A DNA stretch of 40,205 nucleotides from Trueperaceae bacterium. Its GTDB lineage: Bacteria > Deinococcota > Deinococci > Deinococcales > Trueperaceae. Shown here in pieces: positions 28,641 through 40,169 of the stretch. How positions within the stretch are numbered: position 1 is the stretch's first letter; the number at the start of each line of letters is the position of its first letter. Position numbers and translations under genes: made by a program. The stretch spans positions 1 through 40,205 of the forward strand of contig JAABRV010000005.1 of assembly GCA_011390735.1 (NCBI GenBank), in the 5' to 3' direction. The notes beneath the pieces were generated by a model. The model was given only the letters and a program-made list of their open reading frames with translations, did not search any database and had not been told where the DNA came from.

Positions 28641-30059
28641 GTGCACGAACCCGATATCTCGCCGCTCGCGCGGCGGCTCGCCGAGGAGAACAACGTCGAC
28701 TGGCGCCGGCTTGCGGGCACGGGCGAGCAGGGTCGGGTGGTCGAGCGTGACGTCCTGGGTTACCTCGCACGCGTCATGGCCGGCGAGGAGGCCGTCGATC
28801 CGACGCCCGAGCCGGTGCCGGAGGGGATGGAGGCGTGGCCGGCCGCCGACGTCGGTCGCCACGCGGCGAGCGACGCGGACGACGACGAGCCCACCTCGCC
28901 CCCGACGCTCGACGACGACCTGTTCCTGTTCGAGGACCCTCTGCCCCCTGATGCGGTCGAGGCGGACGATGCGCTGTTCGTCGCTGGGGACGAGGGCGAG
29001 CCGCGGCGAGAGGCGGTCGCGCGCGAAGCCGCCGTTCCCGACGACGACGGCCACGTCATCGAGGCGCCGGGCGGTGGCGAGAACGACGGCGACGACGGCG
29101 TCTGGCTCGTCGGCGACGACGCCGACGAGGAGGACGACGGAGCGGGCGAGGCGCCAGAGACCGGCGCGACGCGTCCCATGGAGGCCACCGATCTGGGGGG
29201 TCCCGACGCGGGTGGCGAGATGCGGCTCGACGAGCTGCCCGACCTGACCGACGACGACGGCGACACCTTCGCTGGCGAGGACGAGCGCGCGCGGCTGCCC
29301 GGCGGGCGCGATGCGCTCGAGCTCCCCGACCTCTTCGCGGGCGAGGACCGAGCGCAGGACGACGAGGACGCCGCGCACGCCGACATCTCGCTCGAGACCG
29401 ACGACGGCGCCGACATGTGGGGCACCGGGGCCGAGCCCGAAGCCTCGCCGGGGTTCCCGATCGACGCGAGCCAGGCGGACGAGGTCGTGGCGGAGGCCGC
29501 GCCACCGGCCGCTGTGCGGTCCGAGGAGAGCGTGCCCGCGGCGTCCGCCTCGTCGCCCCCGGCGCTGGCCGTCTCGCTCGTGCGTCACGGTCAGTTGTGG
29601 CGCCGGCGGATCGACGATCGCACCCTGCGGCAGGTGGCCTCGGATGCCGCCGCCGCCCTCGACGTGTCGTCCGCCACGGTGGTGGTGCTGCTCATGGCGC
29701 GGGCGGCCCGTCGTGCCGGCGTGGCCGACGGTTCGATCGGCGCGTGGCGCTGGCGGCGCGAGGGCGCCGACAGGCTCGCCATCGATCCGGAGGCGACGGT
29801 GCACGATGCCGCCCGGCGGATCGAGACCCGCGCGGATGGCGCCGGTGCCCCGGCGGCCAGCCTGGTCGTGGCCGATCTCACCGGCCTGGACGTGGACGAG
29901 GCCGTCCTCCACCTCGAGGCGCCGGTCTTGGCGCTGGGACGTTCGTCCGCCGACGGCGCTTGGCTCAGCCTGTCGGGCGACGACCTCGACGGCGGCGCGG
30001 CCTCCGGCCTGGCGCGGATCGCCGAGTTCCTCGCGTCACCGGTCCGCTTGCTCCTCTGA
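28641..30059 (+). CDS. orphan E3-binding (PSBD) protein with acidic linker and degenerate E2-like C-terminal domain
   Basis: ISPLARRLAEENNVDWRRLAGTGEQGRVVERDVLGYL is a PSBD motif; long D/E-rich linker; C-terminus WLSLSGDDLDGGAASGLARIAEFLASPVRLLL aligns by eye with E2 acyltransferase C-termini. SD GGAGGAG before GTG. Confidence 0.8.
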   Translation: MHEPDISPLARRLAEENNVDWRRLAGTGEQGRVVERDVLGYLARVMAGEEAVDPTPEPVPEGMEAWPAADVGRHAASDADDDEPTSPPTLDDDLFLFEDPLPPDAVEADDALFVAGDEGEPRREAVAREAAVPDDDGHVIEAPGGGENDGDDGVWLVGDDADEEDDGAGEAPETGATRPMEATDLGGPDAGGEMRLDELPDLTDDDGDTFAGEDERARLPGGRDALELPDLFAGEDRAQDDEDAAHADISLETDDGADMWGTGAEPEASPGFPIDASQADEVVAEAAPPAAVRSEESVPAASASSPPALAVSLVRHGQLWRRRIDDRTLRQVASDAAAALDVSSATVVVLLMARAARRAGVADGSIGAWRWRREGADRLAIDPEATVHDAARRIETRADGAGAPAASLVVADLTGLDVDEAVLHLEAPVLALGRSSADGAWLSLSGDDLDGGAASGLARIAEFLASPVRLLL

Positions 30060-30326
30060 CGCCGGTTCGAGCGGGAGCAGGAGCCACATCGCGGGATACG
30101 CCAGGGCGGTGATCCCGAGGGACGGCAGCAGGCTGAAGAGCCAGATCCCGCGCACGACGTTGGGTCGCGCGCCGACGAAGTCGGCGATGCCGCCGCAGAC
30201 GCCGCCGACGACGCGGCGCCGGCTCCGTCGCAGGGGCCTGTCGGCGCCGAACGGCCGCCGCGCGCGGCGCTGCTCGTGCGGTAGGGGATCGCCGGCCGTC
30301 GAGGGCGTCGGATCGCGCGGGGTCAT
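30036..30326 (-). CDS. PspC domain-containing protein
   Basis: PLRRSRRRVVGGVCGGIADFVGARPNVVRGIWLFSLLPSLGITALAYPAMWLLLP. Confidence 0.88.
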   Translation of the reverse strand: MTPRDPTPSTAGDPLPHEQRRARRPFGADRPLRRSRRRVVGGVCGGIADFVGARPNVVRGIWLFSLLPSLGITALAYPAMWLLLPLEPASEEQADR

Positions 30327-30676
30327 GGCGCCTCCTGCGGCAACCAGGGCCAGCGCGGGGTGATGGCGGCGTCCCCGAGGGCGGCGTGCACGGTCGCCTC
30401 GAGCGTGCGGACGTTCGTGCCAGCGTAGTGATCGGGCACGATCGCGAGGTGGCGAAGCGCCTTGGCGTAGTTCCTGCGACCGCCGCGTGCCGAACCCATC
30501 GCGCGGGCCTTGTGCAGCGCGGCGCACAGGAGGATCACCCCGGCGGCCCAGGCGCGTGCGGTGCCCTCGGCGGCGAGCCACCAGGGCTCGAGCGCCTCGT
30601 GGGCGTCCCAGAAGCGACCGGCCTCGAAGAGCCCGATGGTCGTGCTCCAGGCGGGATCGCGCGCGATCTCGGACAT
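30323..30676 (-). CDS. DUF309 domain-containing protein
   Basis: GLFEAGRFWDAHEALEPWWLAAEGTARAWAAGVILLCAALHKA. Leaderless TAACCT-N7-ATG; ATGA overlap with PspC gene. Confidence 0.85.
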   Translation of the reverse strand: MSEIARDPAWSTTIGLFEAGRFWDAHEALEPWWLAAEGTARAWAAGVILLCAALHKARAMGSARGGRRNYAKALRHLAIVPDHYAGTNVRTLEATVHAALGDAAITPRWPWLPQEAP

Positions 30677-30764
30677 GTCCGCCAGGTTAGCGCGGTGCGG
30701 GCTGGGAGACCGTGCGATGGACCGGTGTGCGGCGCCCGTCCGGGCACGGTAGATTGCGTCCGAG

Positions 30765-31343
30765 ATGGCCCACGTTCCGCAACGCATCGTCGTCGCCGTC
30801 AGCGGCGGCTCCGGCATGCCCTACGCCGTGGACCTGCTCGCGGCGCTGGCGCGGGTCGAGGGCGTCGAGACGCACCTGGTCGTCACGGCGGGCGCCAAGC
30901 TGGTGCTGCCGACGGAGATCGACCTCGCCCTGCCCGACCTGCTGGCGCTGGCCGACGTCGTCCACAAGGACGGCGACCTCGGCGCGCCGATCGCATCCGG
31001 CAGCTTCCGCGCGCACGGCATGGTGGTCGTGCCCTGCTCCGCCGGCACGCTGGCGAAGGTGGCGCAGGGGTTCACCGACAACCTCGTGGCGCGCGCGGCC
31101 CACGTGTGCCTCAAGGAGCGCCGGCCGCTCGTCCTGACCGTCCGCGAGGCGCCGTATCCGAGGCCGATGCTCGTCAACATGCTGGCGGCGCACGACGCGG
31201 GCGCCACCGTGCTGCCCGCATCGCCGGGTTTCTACCACCGGCCCGGCTCCGTCGCCGAGCTCATCGCCGGCATCACCGCGCGCACGCTCGACCTGCTCGG
31301 GCTCGAGCACCGCCATGCCCCCCGCTGGCGCGATGACGGCTGA
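30765..31343 (+). CDS. ubiX: flavin prenyltransferase UbiX
   Basis: RIVVAVSGGSGMPYAVDLL, IASGSFRAHGMVVVPCSAGTLAKVAQGFTDNLVARAAHVCLKERRPLVLTVREAPYPRPMLVNM. TAGATT-N9-ATG. Confidence 0.94.
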   Translation: MAHVPQRIVVAVSGGSGMPYAVDLLAALARVEGVETHLVVTAGAKLVLPTEIDLALPDLLALADVVHKDGDLGAPIASGSFRAHGMVVVPCSAGTLAKVAQGFTDNLVARAAHVCLKERRPLVLTVREAPYPRPMLVNMLAAHDAGATVLPASPGFYHRPGSVAELIAGITARTLDLLGLEHRHAPRWRDDG

Positions 31344-32034
31344 CCGCGTCGCCGGCCTGGTTCCGGCCGCGGGCAGCGGCGACCGTCTCGGACGGGGGCC
31401 CAAGGCGTTCGTCGAGCTCGCGGGCACGCCGATGCTGGTGTGGACGGTGGCGGCGCTGGCGCCGTGGGTCGGCGAGCTCGCGGTCGCCGTCGCCGAGCCC
31501 GACTTGCCGCGGGCGCGTGCGCTGCTCGCCCCCTGGACGACAGACGTCGACCTGCGCCTGATCGCCGGGGGAGCGACCCGGCAGGCGACCGTGCGCCACC
31601 TCCTGGAGGCGGTCGAGGCCGAGGTCGTCGTGGTCCACGATGCGGCCCGTCCGTTCCTCGATGGCGGGACCGTTCGCGCCGTGATCGCCGCCGCCATGGC
31701 TCACGGCGCCTGCTCGGTCGGCCAGCCGCTCGCCGACAGCCTGGTGCGGGTCGCCGATGGCGGTCCGGTCGACCGCGCCACCCTGCGGGCGGTGCAGACG
31801 CCGCAGGCCTTCCGACGCGGCGTGCTGGCCCTGGCGCACGCCGAGGCCGCGCGCGACGAGGCCACCGCGACCGACGACGCCGGCCTCGTCTGGCGGATGG
31901 GCCACCCCGTGGCCTGGGTCGACGGCGGCGGTCACCTGTTCAAGGTGACGACGGCGAGCGACCTGGCGGTGGCCGAGGCGGTCGTCGCGGCCGGCGCCTT
32001 CGGGGTGTCCGCGCCCCACGTCGGCGGCGCGTGA
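31333..32034 (+). CDS. ispD: 2-C-methyl-D-erythritol 4-phosphate cytidylyltransferase
   Basis: AGLVPAAGSGDRLGRGPKAFVELAGTPML, VVVHDAARPF, VQTPQAFRRGVL. Alternative start at 31315. Confidence 0.93.
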   Translation: MTADRVAGLVPAAGSGDRLGRGPKAFVELAGTPMLVWTVAALAPWVGELAVAVAEPDLPRARALLAPWTTDVDLRLIAGGATRQATVRHLLEAVEAEVVVVHDAARPFLDGGTVRAVIAAAMAHGACSVGQPLADSLVRVADGGPVDRATLRAVQTPQAFRRGVLALAHAEAARDEATATDDAGLVWRMGHPVAWVDGGGHLFKVTTASDLAVAEAVVAAGAFGVSAPHVGGA

Positions 32035-33029
32035 GCCACCGCGGGGAAGGCGCGCGCGGGGCCGCTGCGGCACCCGTCCGGGTGGCGGAGGCGGCGCCCG
32101 CCAAGCTGAACCTCGGGCTCCGCATCCTGGGTCGTCGCGGCGATGGCTTCCACGACCTCGACTCGCTCTTCGTCCGTCTCGATCTCGCCGACACGCTGGT
32201 CGTGCGGGCCGCGCCCGACCGCGTTGGCGCGCCCGCGGCGGCCGTCCGGCACCGATCGCCCGAGGCCGCGTCGAGCGGCGACCGGCTGGTTCGGGTCCCC
32301 GCCGGCGACGCGTGGCTGGACGACCGTCCGCTGACCCTCGGAGGCGACAACCTCGTCCTCCGAGCGGCCGCCGCCTACCGCCGCGCCGCCGCCATGGTGG
32401 GCGTCGAGGTGCCGCCGGCGGAGCTCGAGCTGGTCAAGCGCATCCCGTGGGGGGCGGGCCTCGCCGGCGGATCGGCGGACGCGGCGGCGACGCTGCGTGC
32501 GCTCGCCGCGGCTTGGCCCGCGGCCGTCGACCTGTTCGCCCTCGGCGAGACGCTCGGGTCGGACGTGCCCTTCTGCCTGTCGGGCGCCGCCGCGGCCCGC
32601 GTGGGTGGGCGCGGCGAGCGTGTCGTGGCGACCGAGGTGCCGTCGCTGGACCTGCTGCTCGTCTACCCGGGCGCCGAGGTGTCGGCCGGCGCCGCCTTCG
32701 GTTGGTGGGCGAGCGACCGCGTCGACGTCCCGGCGCCGGACGAGGAGGCCCTCCGCGCCGGCCGGCGCGTCCCACTGCACAACGCGTTGGAGCCGGCCGT
32801 GGCGGCGCGGGTGCCCGCGGTCCGGGACGCCCTCGCGGAGCTCCGGGCCCTGGGGCTGGGGCCGGTCGGCATGAGCGGCTCGGGTTCGACCTGCTTCGCC
32901 TGGGCGGCGGACGCCGCCGCCGCGACGCTGGCGGCGAGCGACCTCGCCCGGCGCCGGCCCGACTGGTGGGTGCGGGCCGTCCGCAGCGCGGCTGCCGGGG
33001 GCCCGGTGGGCGGCGCGAGCGGCGGCTAG
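32031..33029 (+). CDS. ispE: 4-diphosphocytidyl-2-C-methyl-D-erythritol kinase
   Basis: APAKLNLGLRILGRRGDGFHDLDSLF, IPWGAGLAGGSADAAATLRAL, GSDVPFCLSG, MSGSGSTCFA. GTGA overlap with ispD. Confidence 0.94.
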   Translation: MSHRGEGARGAAAAPVRVAEAAPAKLNLGLRILGRRGDGFHDLDSLFVRLDLADTLVVRAAPDRVGAPAAAVRHRSPEAASSGDRLVRVPAGDAWLDDRPLTLGGDNLVLRAAAAYRRAAAMVGVEVPPAELELVKRIPWGAGLAGGSADAAATLRALAAAWPAAVDLFALGETLGSDVPFCLSGAAAARVGGRGERVVATEVPSLDLLLVYPGAEVSAGAAFGWWASDRVDVPAPDEEALRAGRRVPLHNALEPAVAARVPAVRDALAELRALGLGPVGMSGSGSTCFAWAADAAAATLAASDLARRRPDWWVRAVRSAAAGGPVGGASGG

Positions 33030-33048
33030 CCCGGCCGCGGGGGCCGCG

Positions 33049-34083
33049 TCACAGCGGGGCGAAGTCCTGCCTGGCCGACACCGGCCGGCCGCTCTCGGCG
33101 CTGGCGTAGCTGGCCAACACGAGCCGCACGGCCTCGCGGCCGTCCTCGCCGCTGCACGCGACCTCGCGCTCGCCACGCACGGCCGCGAGGAAGGCCAGCA
33201 CGTGGCGCGCGTGGGCGGAGGCGCCGGCGAAGCGGTGCTCGCTGACGTCGGTGTCGCCCCAGGTCGTGCCCGGCGAGGTGCGGTGCGCGTGACGCACCAC
33301 GGGCACGCCCGTGCGGTTGGTGAACTCGAAGGTGCCCTCGCTGCCGTAGAGCCACCAGCCCTCCTCCCAGCCGGTGGCGGTCCAGGCGACCTCGACGGTG
33401 CCGATGGCGCCGCTCTCGAACGCCAGCGAGACGTGGCCGGTGTCCTCGACCTCCACCTCGAACTTGCGGTGGGCCACGCGCGCGAAGACCTCGGCGACGT
33501 CGCCGCCGAGGTAGCGCGCCAGGTCCATCAGGTGGCAACCGTTGTCCAGCAGGGTCCCGCCGCCGGCGAGCGCGCGGGTGGCGAACGACGGCTTCACCTC
33601 GCGCGCCCCGGCCCAGTCGTGGGCCTGTCGCAGGCGCACGTGCGTCAGCGTGCCGAGGTCGCCCGCCGCCAACATGCGCTTCGCGAGACCGCCCGCCGCG
33701 TGGGAGCGCAGCTGGTGGTTGACCACGAGGACGACCCCCGCGCGGCGGCAGGCGGCGATCATCTCGTCCGCCTGCTGCAGGTCGAGGGCGATGGGCTTCT
33801 CGCACAGCACGTGGACGCCCGCCGCAGCGGCCGCCAGGGTCGCTGGGTGGTGGACGGCGGTGGGCGCGCAGATCGACACGGCGTCGAGGTCCTCGGCGGC
33901 CAGCATGTCGTGGTAGTCGGCATAGGTGCGGATCACGCCCCAGGCGCCGGCGCGGGCCGCCAGCGTGGGCGCGTGCACGTCGGCCAGGGCGACGACGTCG
34001 GCGCCGGCGGCGAGGTAGCCCTCGCGGTGCAGGCCGGCGATGCCGCCGACGCCGATGATGCCGATGCGCGGCGGACGGTTCAC
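33049..34083 (-). CDS. Gfo/Idh/MocA family oxidoreductase
   Basis: RIGIIGVGGIAGLHREGYLAAGADVVALAD, VSICAPTAVHHPATLAAAAAGVHVLCEKPIALDL. Confidence 0.94.
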   Translation of the reverse strand: MNRPPRIGIIGVGGIAGLHREGYLAAGADVVALADVHAPTLAARAGAWGVIRTYADYHDMLAAEDLDAVSICAPTAVHHPATLAAAAAGVHVLCEKPIALDLQQADEMIAACRRAGVVLVVNHQLRSHAAGGLAKRMLAAGDLGTLTHVRLRQAHDWAGAREVKPSFATRALAGGGTLLDNGCHLMDLARYLGGDVAEVFARVAHRKFEVEVEDTGHVSLAFESGAIGTVEVAWTATGWEEGWWLYGSEGTFEFTNRTGVPVVRHAHRTSPGTTWGDTDVSEHRFAGASAHARHVLAFLAAVRGEREVACSGEDGREAVRLVLASYASAESGRPVSARQDFAPL

Positions 34084-34111
34084 GCCCGCCCCTCGGAAGG
34101 CTCCATGGGGG

Positions 34112-34864
34112 TCAGATGTGCTCCTTCGTGGGGTTGGGGACCGGTTCGAGCTCGCGGCTCTGGAAGCACTTCGAGGCGTCCAGGGTCACCCGCCGGCGCG
34201 CCCACCGAGCGGCGTTGGCGACGATGCGGCGGACGAGCGGGTGGTGGTAGGTCGGGAACGTCTCGTGGCCGGGACGGAAGTACACGACCTGGCCGTGCCC
34301 GCGGCGCCAGGTGCAGAGGCTGCGGAACACCTCGCCGCCCTGGAACCAGCTGATCATCAGCAGCTCGTCGGGCGTGGGGACGTCGAAGCGCTCGCCGTAC
34401 ATCTCCTCCTGCTCGAGTTCGAAGTAGGCGGGGATGCCCTCCAGGATCGGGTGCGAGGGCTGCAGGTTCCACAGCCGCTCCTTCTCGTCCGCCTCGCGCC
34501 ACAGCAGCGAGGCGTGGCTGCCGAGCACGCGCTTGAACGGCTTGGAGAAGTGCCCCGAGTGCAGCACCACGAGCCCCATCCCCTGCAGGACGGCCTCGTG
34601 GACCTTGGCGGCCCAGCCGTCGCTCACCTCGGCGTGGGCCTTGTGGCCCCACCAGAAGAGCACGTCGGTGTCGGAGAGCAGCTCGTCGGAGAGCCCGTGC
34701 TCGGGCTGCCGCAGGGTCGCCGTGCGCACCTGCGCGTCCGGGTGTCGCTCGAGGACGGCGTCCTTGAGTGCGCCGTGGATGCCGTCGGGGTAGATGCGCC
34801 CGACGACCTCGTGCTCGAGCTCGTGGAGGTACTCGTTCCAGATGGTGACCTTGAGCGGCGCCAT
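34112..34864 (-). CDS. ThuA domain-containing protein
   Basis: LKVTIWNEYLHELEHEVVGRIYPDGIHGALKDAVL, DVLFWWGHKAHAEV, GLVVLHSGHFSKPFKRVLGS. Leaderless TAGACT-N6-ATG. Confidence 0.9.
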   Translation of the reverse strand: MAPLKVTIWNEYLHELEHEVVGRIYPDGIHGALKDAVLERHPDAQVRTATLRQPEHGLSDELLSDTDVLFWWGHKAHAEVSDGWAAKVHEAVLQGMGLVVLHSGHFSKPFKRVLGSHASLLWREADEKERLWNLQPSHPILEGIPAYFELEQEEMYGERFDVPTPDELLMISWFQGGEVFRSLCTWRRGHGQVVYFRPGHETFPTYHHPLVRRIVANAARWARRRVTLDASKCFQSRELEPVPNPTKEHI

Positions 34865-34912
34865 GGCGGAAGTCTACCGCCGCGGCGAGGGGGCGCTGGG
34901 CCCCCGCTGGTG

Positions 34913-34934
34913 CGTCGGGGCGCACGCCCCGACG
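34913..34934. terminator. hairpin between ilvD and thuA-like gene
   Basis: CGTCGGGGC-gcac-GCCCCGACG, 9-bp stem just after the ilvD stop. Confidence 0.6.
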
Positions 34935-34941
34935 AACATCC

Positions 34942-36627
34942 TCATCCCGTGACGGCCCCCTCGGACGCGCTGCCGACGAGCTTGGCGTACTTCGCGAGCA
35001 CGCCGACGGTGTAGCGCGGCTCGGGCGGGGTCCACGCCGCGCGGCGCGTGGCGAGCTCGGCGTCGTCGAGCGCCACCGCCAGCAGGTTGCGCTCGGCGTC
35101 GATCGTGATCGTGTCGCCCTCCCGCAGCAGGCCGATCGGCCCGCCCACGGCCGCCTCCGGCGCCACGTGCCCGACGACGAGGCCGTAGGTGCCGCCCGAG
35201 AAGCGCCCGTCGGTGATCAGGCCGACCGCGTCGCCGAGGCCCTTGCCGATGATCGCGCTGGTGGGGGAGAGCATCTCGCGCATGCCGGGGCCGCCGACCG
35301 GTCCCTCGTAGCGGATGACGAGGACGTCGCCCGCCGCGATGCGGTCCTCGAGGATGGCCGCCATCGCGTCCTCCTCCGACTCGAAGACGCGCGCCGGGCC
35401 CGTGATGCGCGTCTGCTTCAGGCCCGACGTCTTGGCCACGGCGCCCTCGGGCGCGAGGTTGCCGCGCAGGATCGCCAAGTGCCCCTCGGCGTACTTCGGG
35501 CGGTCGAACGGCAGGATGACGTCCTGGCCGGCGGGTGGCGTCGACGGCAGGTCGGCGAGGTTCTCGGCGACCGTCTGGCCGGTGATCGTCATGCACTCGC
35601 CGTGCAGCAGCCCGGCGTCGAGCAGCAGGCGCATCACCTGGGGGATGCCGCCGGCGCGGTGGAGGTCGGTGGCGACGTAGCGCCCGGAGGGCTTGAGGTC
35701 GCACAGGTGGGGCGTTCGCCGCCGGATCGCCTCGAAGTCGTCGAGGTCGAGCGGCACCTCGGCCGCCCGGGCGATCGCGAGCAGGTGCAGCACGGCGTTG
35801 GTGCTGCCGCCGACCGCCATGACGACGGTGATGGCGTTCTCGAAGGCCTCGCGGGTCAGCAGGTCACGCGGCCGCACGTCGTCGGCGATCAGCCGCAGCA
35901 GGACCTCGGCGGCCCGCTCGGTCGAGCGGGTCTTCTCGTCATCTTCGGCGGCCTCGGTGCTCGAGTAGGGGAGCGACAGGCCGAGCGCCTCGATGGCCGA
36001 CGACATCGTGTTGGCCGTGTACATGCCGCCGCACGAACCGTTGCCCGGGCAGGCGTGCTGCTCGATGGCGCGGAACGTCTCGAGCGGGATGCGCCCGGCG
36101 GCGTACTCCCCGACCGCCTCGAAGACCGACACGATCGTCAGGTCCTGGCCGTCGTGGTGGCCGGGCTTGATCGTGCCGCCGTAGACGAACACGGCGGGGA
36201 CGTTCAGGCGCGCGATCGCGATCATGGCGCCCGGCATGTTCTTGTCGCAGCCGCCGATCGCCAGCAAGCCGTCCATCGACTGGCCCCGCACGACCGTCTC
36301 GATGCTGTCGGCGATGACCTCGCGCGAAACCAGCGAGCACTTCATGCCCTCCGTGCCCATCGAGATGCCGTCGCTGATCGTGATCGTGCCGAAGGTCTGC
36401 GGCATGCCGCCGGCGCGGCGCAGCGCGACCTCGGCGGCGGCGGTCAGGTCGCCCAGGCCGGCGTTGCACGGGGTGATCGTGCTGTGGCCGTTGGCGATCG
36501 CCACGATCGGCTTGTGGAAGTCGTCGTCGGTGAAGCCGACGGCGCGCATCATCGCGCGGTTGGGCGCGCGGTGGTCGCCTTGGGTGACGATGGCGGAGCG
36601 GCGGTTGGGGGCGGTGCGTTCGGGCAT
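34942..36627 (-). CDS. ilvD: dihydroxy-acid dehydratase
   Basis: [78 protein letters not shown]. Confidence 0.96.
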   Translation of the reverse strand: MPERTAPNRRSAIVTQGDHRAPNRAMMRAVGFTDDDFHKPIVAIANGHSTITPCNAGLGDLTAAAEVALRRAGGMPQTFGTITISDGISMGTEGMKCSLVSREVIADSIETVVRGQSMDGLLAIGGCDKNMPGAMIAIARLNVPAVFVYGGTIKPGHHDGQDLTIVSVFEAVGEYAAGRIPLETFRAIEQHACPGNGSCGGMYTANTMSSAIEALGLSLPYSSTEAAEDDEKTRSTERAAEVLLRLIADDVRPRDLLTREAFENAITVVMAVGGSTNAVLHLLAIARAAEVPLDLDDFEAIRRRTPHLCDLKPSGRYVATDLHRAGGIPQVMRLLLDAGLLHGECMTITGQTVAENLADLPSTPPAGQDVILPFDRPKYAEGHLAILRGNLAPEGAVAKTSGLKQTRITGPARVFESEEDAMAAILEDRIAAGDVLVIRYEGPVGGPGMREMLSPTSAIIGKGLGDAVGLITDGRFSGGTYGLVVGHVAPEAAVGGPIGLLREGDTITIDAERNLLAVALDDAELATRRAAWTPPEPRYTVGVLAKYAKLVGSASEGAVTG

Positions 36628-36740
36628 CGGGGTCCTCCGAGGGGGGCATCGTACCCGCGCCGGGCGGCGCGCGCGGGGGGATCGGGCCGGGGCCTTTCGG
36701 GCGCGAGGCGCGGCGAGGCGGACGTCGTCGCGCCGTGCGG

Positions 36741-38456
<1,716 letters not shown>

Positions 38457-39878
38457 TCAGGCCTCCCGGGCGCCGAAGACGGCGCGGGCATCGGCGACGG
38501 CCCCCGTCACCGCGGCGGCGGCGACCATGACGGGGCTCATGAGGACGGTGCGGCCCGTGGCCGAGCCCTGGCGCCCCTTGAAGTTGCGGTTGCTGGAGCT
38601 GGCGCAGAGCTCGTCGCCCCGGAGCTTGTCGGGGTTCATCGCCAGGCACATCGAGCACCCCGCGGCCCGCCACTCGAAGCCGGCATCGATCAGCACCCGG
38701 TCGATGCCCTCGCGTTCGCAGGCCTCCTTGACCAGCGTCGAGCCCGGCACGGCGATGGCGCGCACGCCGGGCGCGACCCTGCGGCCGCGCAGCACGGCGG
38801 CCACCTCGCGGAAGTCGCTGAGGCGGGCGTTCGTGCACGAGCCCAGGAAGGCGACGTTCACCGGCGTGCCGGCGATGGCCTGGCCGCCTTGCAGCTGCAT
38901 GTGCGCCAGGGCCTCGACGATCGACGCCCGCTCGCCGGCGGGGACCTCGTCCGGGTGCGGCACGCGCTCGTCGATGAAGACCGCCTGGCCGGGGTTGATG
39001 CCCCAGGTGACCGTCGGGGCGATGTCCGCGGCATCGATGACGACGACGTCGTCGTAGGCGCAGCCGGGGTCGCTGGCGGTCGCCCGCCAGCGGGCCACCG
39101 CCTCGTCCCACGCGGCGCCCTGGGGCGCGTACGGCCGCCCCTCGAGGTAGGCGAAGGTCGTGTCGTCGGGGTTGACGTAGCCGCAGCGGGCGCCGCCCTC
39201 GATCGACATGTTGCACACCGTCATCCGCTCCTCCATGCTCATGCGGTCGAAGACGTCCCCGGCGTACTCGTAGGCGTAGCCGATGCCGCCGTTGACGCCG
39301 AGGGTGCGGATGATGTGGAGGATGACGTCCTTGGCGTAGACGCCGGGCCCGAGCTGGCCGTTCACCTCGATGCGACGCACCTTGGGTTTGGTCATCGCGA
39401 TCGTCTGGGTCGCCAGCACGTCGCGCACCTGGCTCGTGCCGATGCCGAAGGCGACGGCCCCGAAGGCGCCGTGGGTGCTCGTGTGGGAGTCGCCGCAGGC
39501 GATCGTGGTGCCCGGCTGGGTGATGCCCTGCTCCGGGCCGACCATGTGCACGATGCCCTGGCGGCCCGAGCCGAGGTCGAAATAGGTGATGCCGTGACGC
39601 TCGCAGTTCGCCCTGAGCGCCTTGATCATCGCGTCGGCCAGGGGGTCGGCGAACGGTTCCTGGCGCTGGTCGGTCGGAACGATGTGGTCGACGGTGGCGA
39701 ACGTGCGGTGTGGCATCCGCACGGGGAGGCCGAGGTCGTCGAGCATGCCGAAGGCCTGTGGGCTGGTGACCTCGTGGATGAGGTGCGTGCCGATCAGGAG
39801 TTGGGTCTGGCCGTTGGCCAGGGTGCCCACGGCGTGGGCGTCCCAGACCTTGTCGAAGAGGTGGCGGGGCTCGTTCAA
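38457..39878 (-). CDS. leuC: 3-isopropylmalate dehydratase large subunit
   Basis: [68 protein letters not shown]. Start TTG 39878 with GAGGAG SD; the upstream ORF extension is leader DNA. Confidence 0.95.
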   Translation of the reverse strand: MNEPRHLFDKVWDAHAVGTLANGQTQLLIGTHLIHEVTSPQAFGMLDDLGLPVRMPHRTFATVDHIVPTDQRQEPFADPLADAMIKALRANCERHGITYFDLGSGRQGIVHMVGPEQGITQPGTTIACGDSHTSTHGAFGAVAFGIGTSQVRDVLATQTIAMTKPKVRRIEVNGQLGPGVYAKDVILHIIRTLGVNGGIGYAYEYAGDVFDRMSMEERMTVCNMSIEGGARCGYVNPDDTTFAYLEGRPYAPQGAAWDEAVARWRATASDPGCAYDDVVVIDAADIAPTVTWGINPGQAVFIDERVPHPDEVPAGERASIVEALAHMQLQGGQAIAGTPVNVAFLGSCTNARLSDFREVAAVLRGRRVAPGVRAIAVPGSTLVKEACEREGIDRVLIDAGFEWRAAGCSMCLAMNPDKLRGDELCASSSNRNFKGRQGSATGRTVLMSPVMVAAAAVTGAVADARAVFGAREA

Positions 39879-39937
39879 GGAAGACTCCTCGGGTCGCGCG
39901 CTCGGGGCGCCGGCGCATGACGGTCGTAGCTCGGACA

Positions 39938-39969
39938 CGCCCCCGGCCGATGGGGTTCGACCGGGGGCG
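39938..39969 (-). promoter_or_regulatory. hairpin in the leuC leader
   Basis: CGCCCCCGG-14 nt-CCGGGGGCG, 9-bp perfect stem between leader ORF and leuC; no T-tract. Confidence 0.5.
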
Positions 39970-39990
39970 CGACGGGGTGGGCGGGACGCC

Positions 39991-40095
39991 TCAGCGAGGC
40001 GGCACGACGACGTTCGCACCCGGCCGGCGTAGGGGCAGGGTGTGGCGCCGCTGGATGACCCGCAGCCGTCGGCGCGTTCGGGGGCGAGACTGCAT
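39991..40095 (-). CDS. candidate 34-aa leader peptide of the leuCDB transcript
   Basis: [41 protein letters not shown]7-ATG; stop codon sits inside a 6-bp hairpin (CGCCTC-agc-GAGGCG, 39987-40001). Confidence 0.45.
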   Translation of the reverse strand: MQSRPRTRRRLRVIQRRHTLPLRRPGANVVVPPR

Positions 40096-40102
40096 GGGGC
40101 AG

Positions 40103-40131
40103 AGCGTACGCAGACGGGCGTCGGCTGTCAA
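40103..40131 (-). promoter_or_regulatory. sigma70-type promoter of leuCDB
   Basis: Minus strand TTGACA-N17-TACGCT; perfect -35 and ideal spacing. Confidence 0.8.
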
Positions 40132-40139
40132 CGTCGCAA

Positions 40140-40169
40140 GGCGGCGGGCGCGCCGACGCGCCCGCCGCC
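40140..40169. terminator. terminator-like hairpin upstream of the leu promoter
   Basis: GGCGGCGGGCGCG-ccga-CGCGCCCGCCGCC, 13-bp perfect stem; probably ends a minus-strand gene lying mostly outside the window. Confidence 0.6.

Noticed and set aside
33049-34864. Gfo/Idh/MocA + ThuA pair as a new catabolic system
   Set aside because: The pairing is common in sugar/inositol-type catabolic loci; without transporters or isomerases nearby nothing novel can be argued.
39879-40019. N-terminal extension of leuC to 40019 in the ORF track
   Set aside because: Overlaps the promoter-leader region; conserved LeuC sequence begins near [13 protein letters not shown], and TTG 39878 has a GAGGAG SD.
39902-40131. 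T-box riboswitch in the leu leader
   Set aside because: No T-box consensus (AGGGTGGNACCGCG-like) found in the leader, and no terminator T-run.
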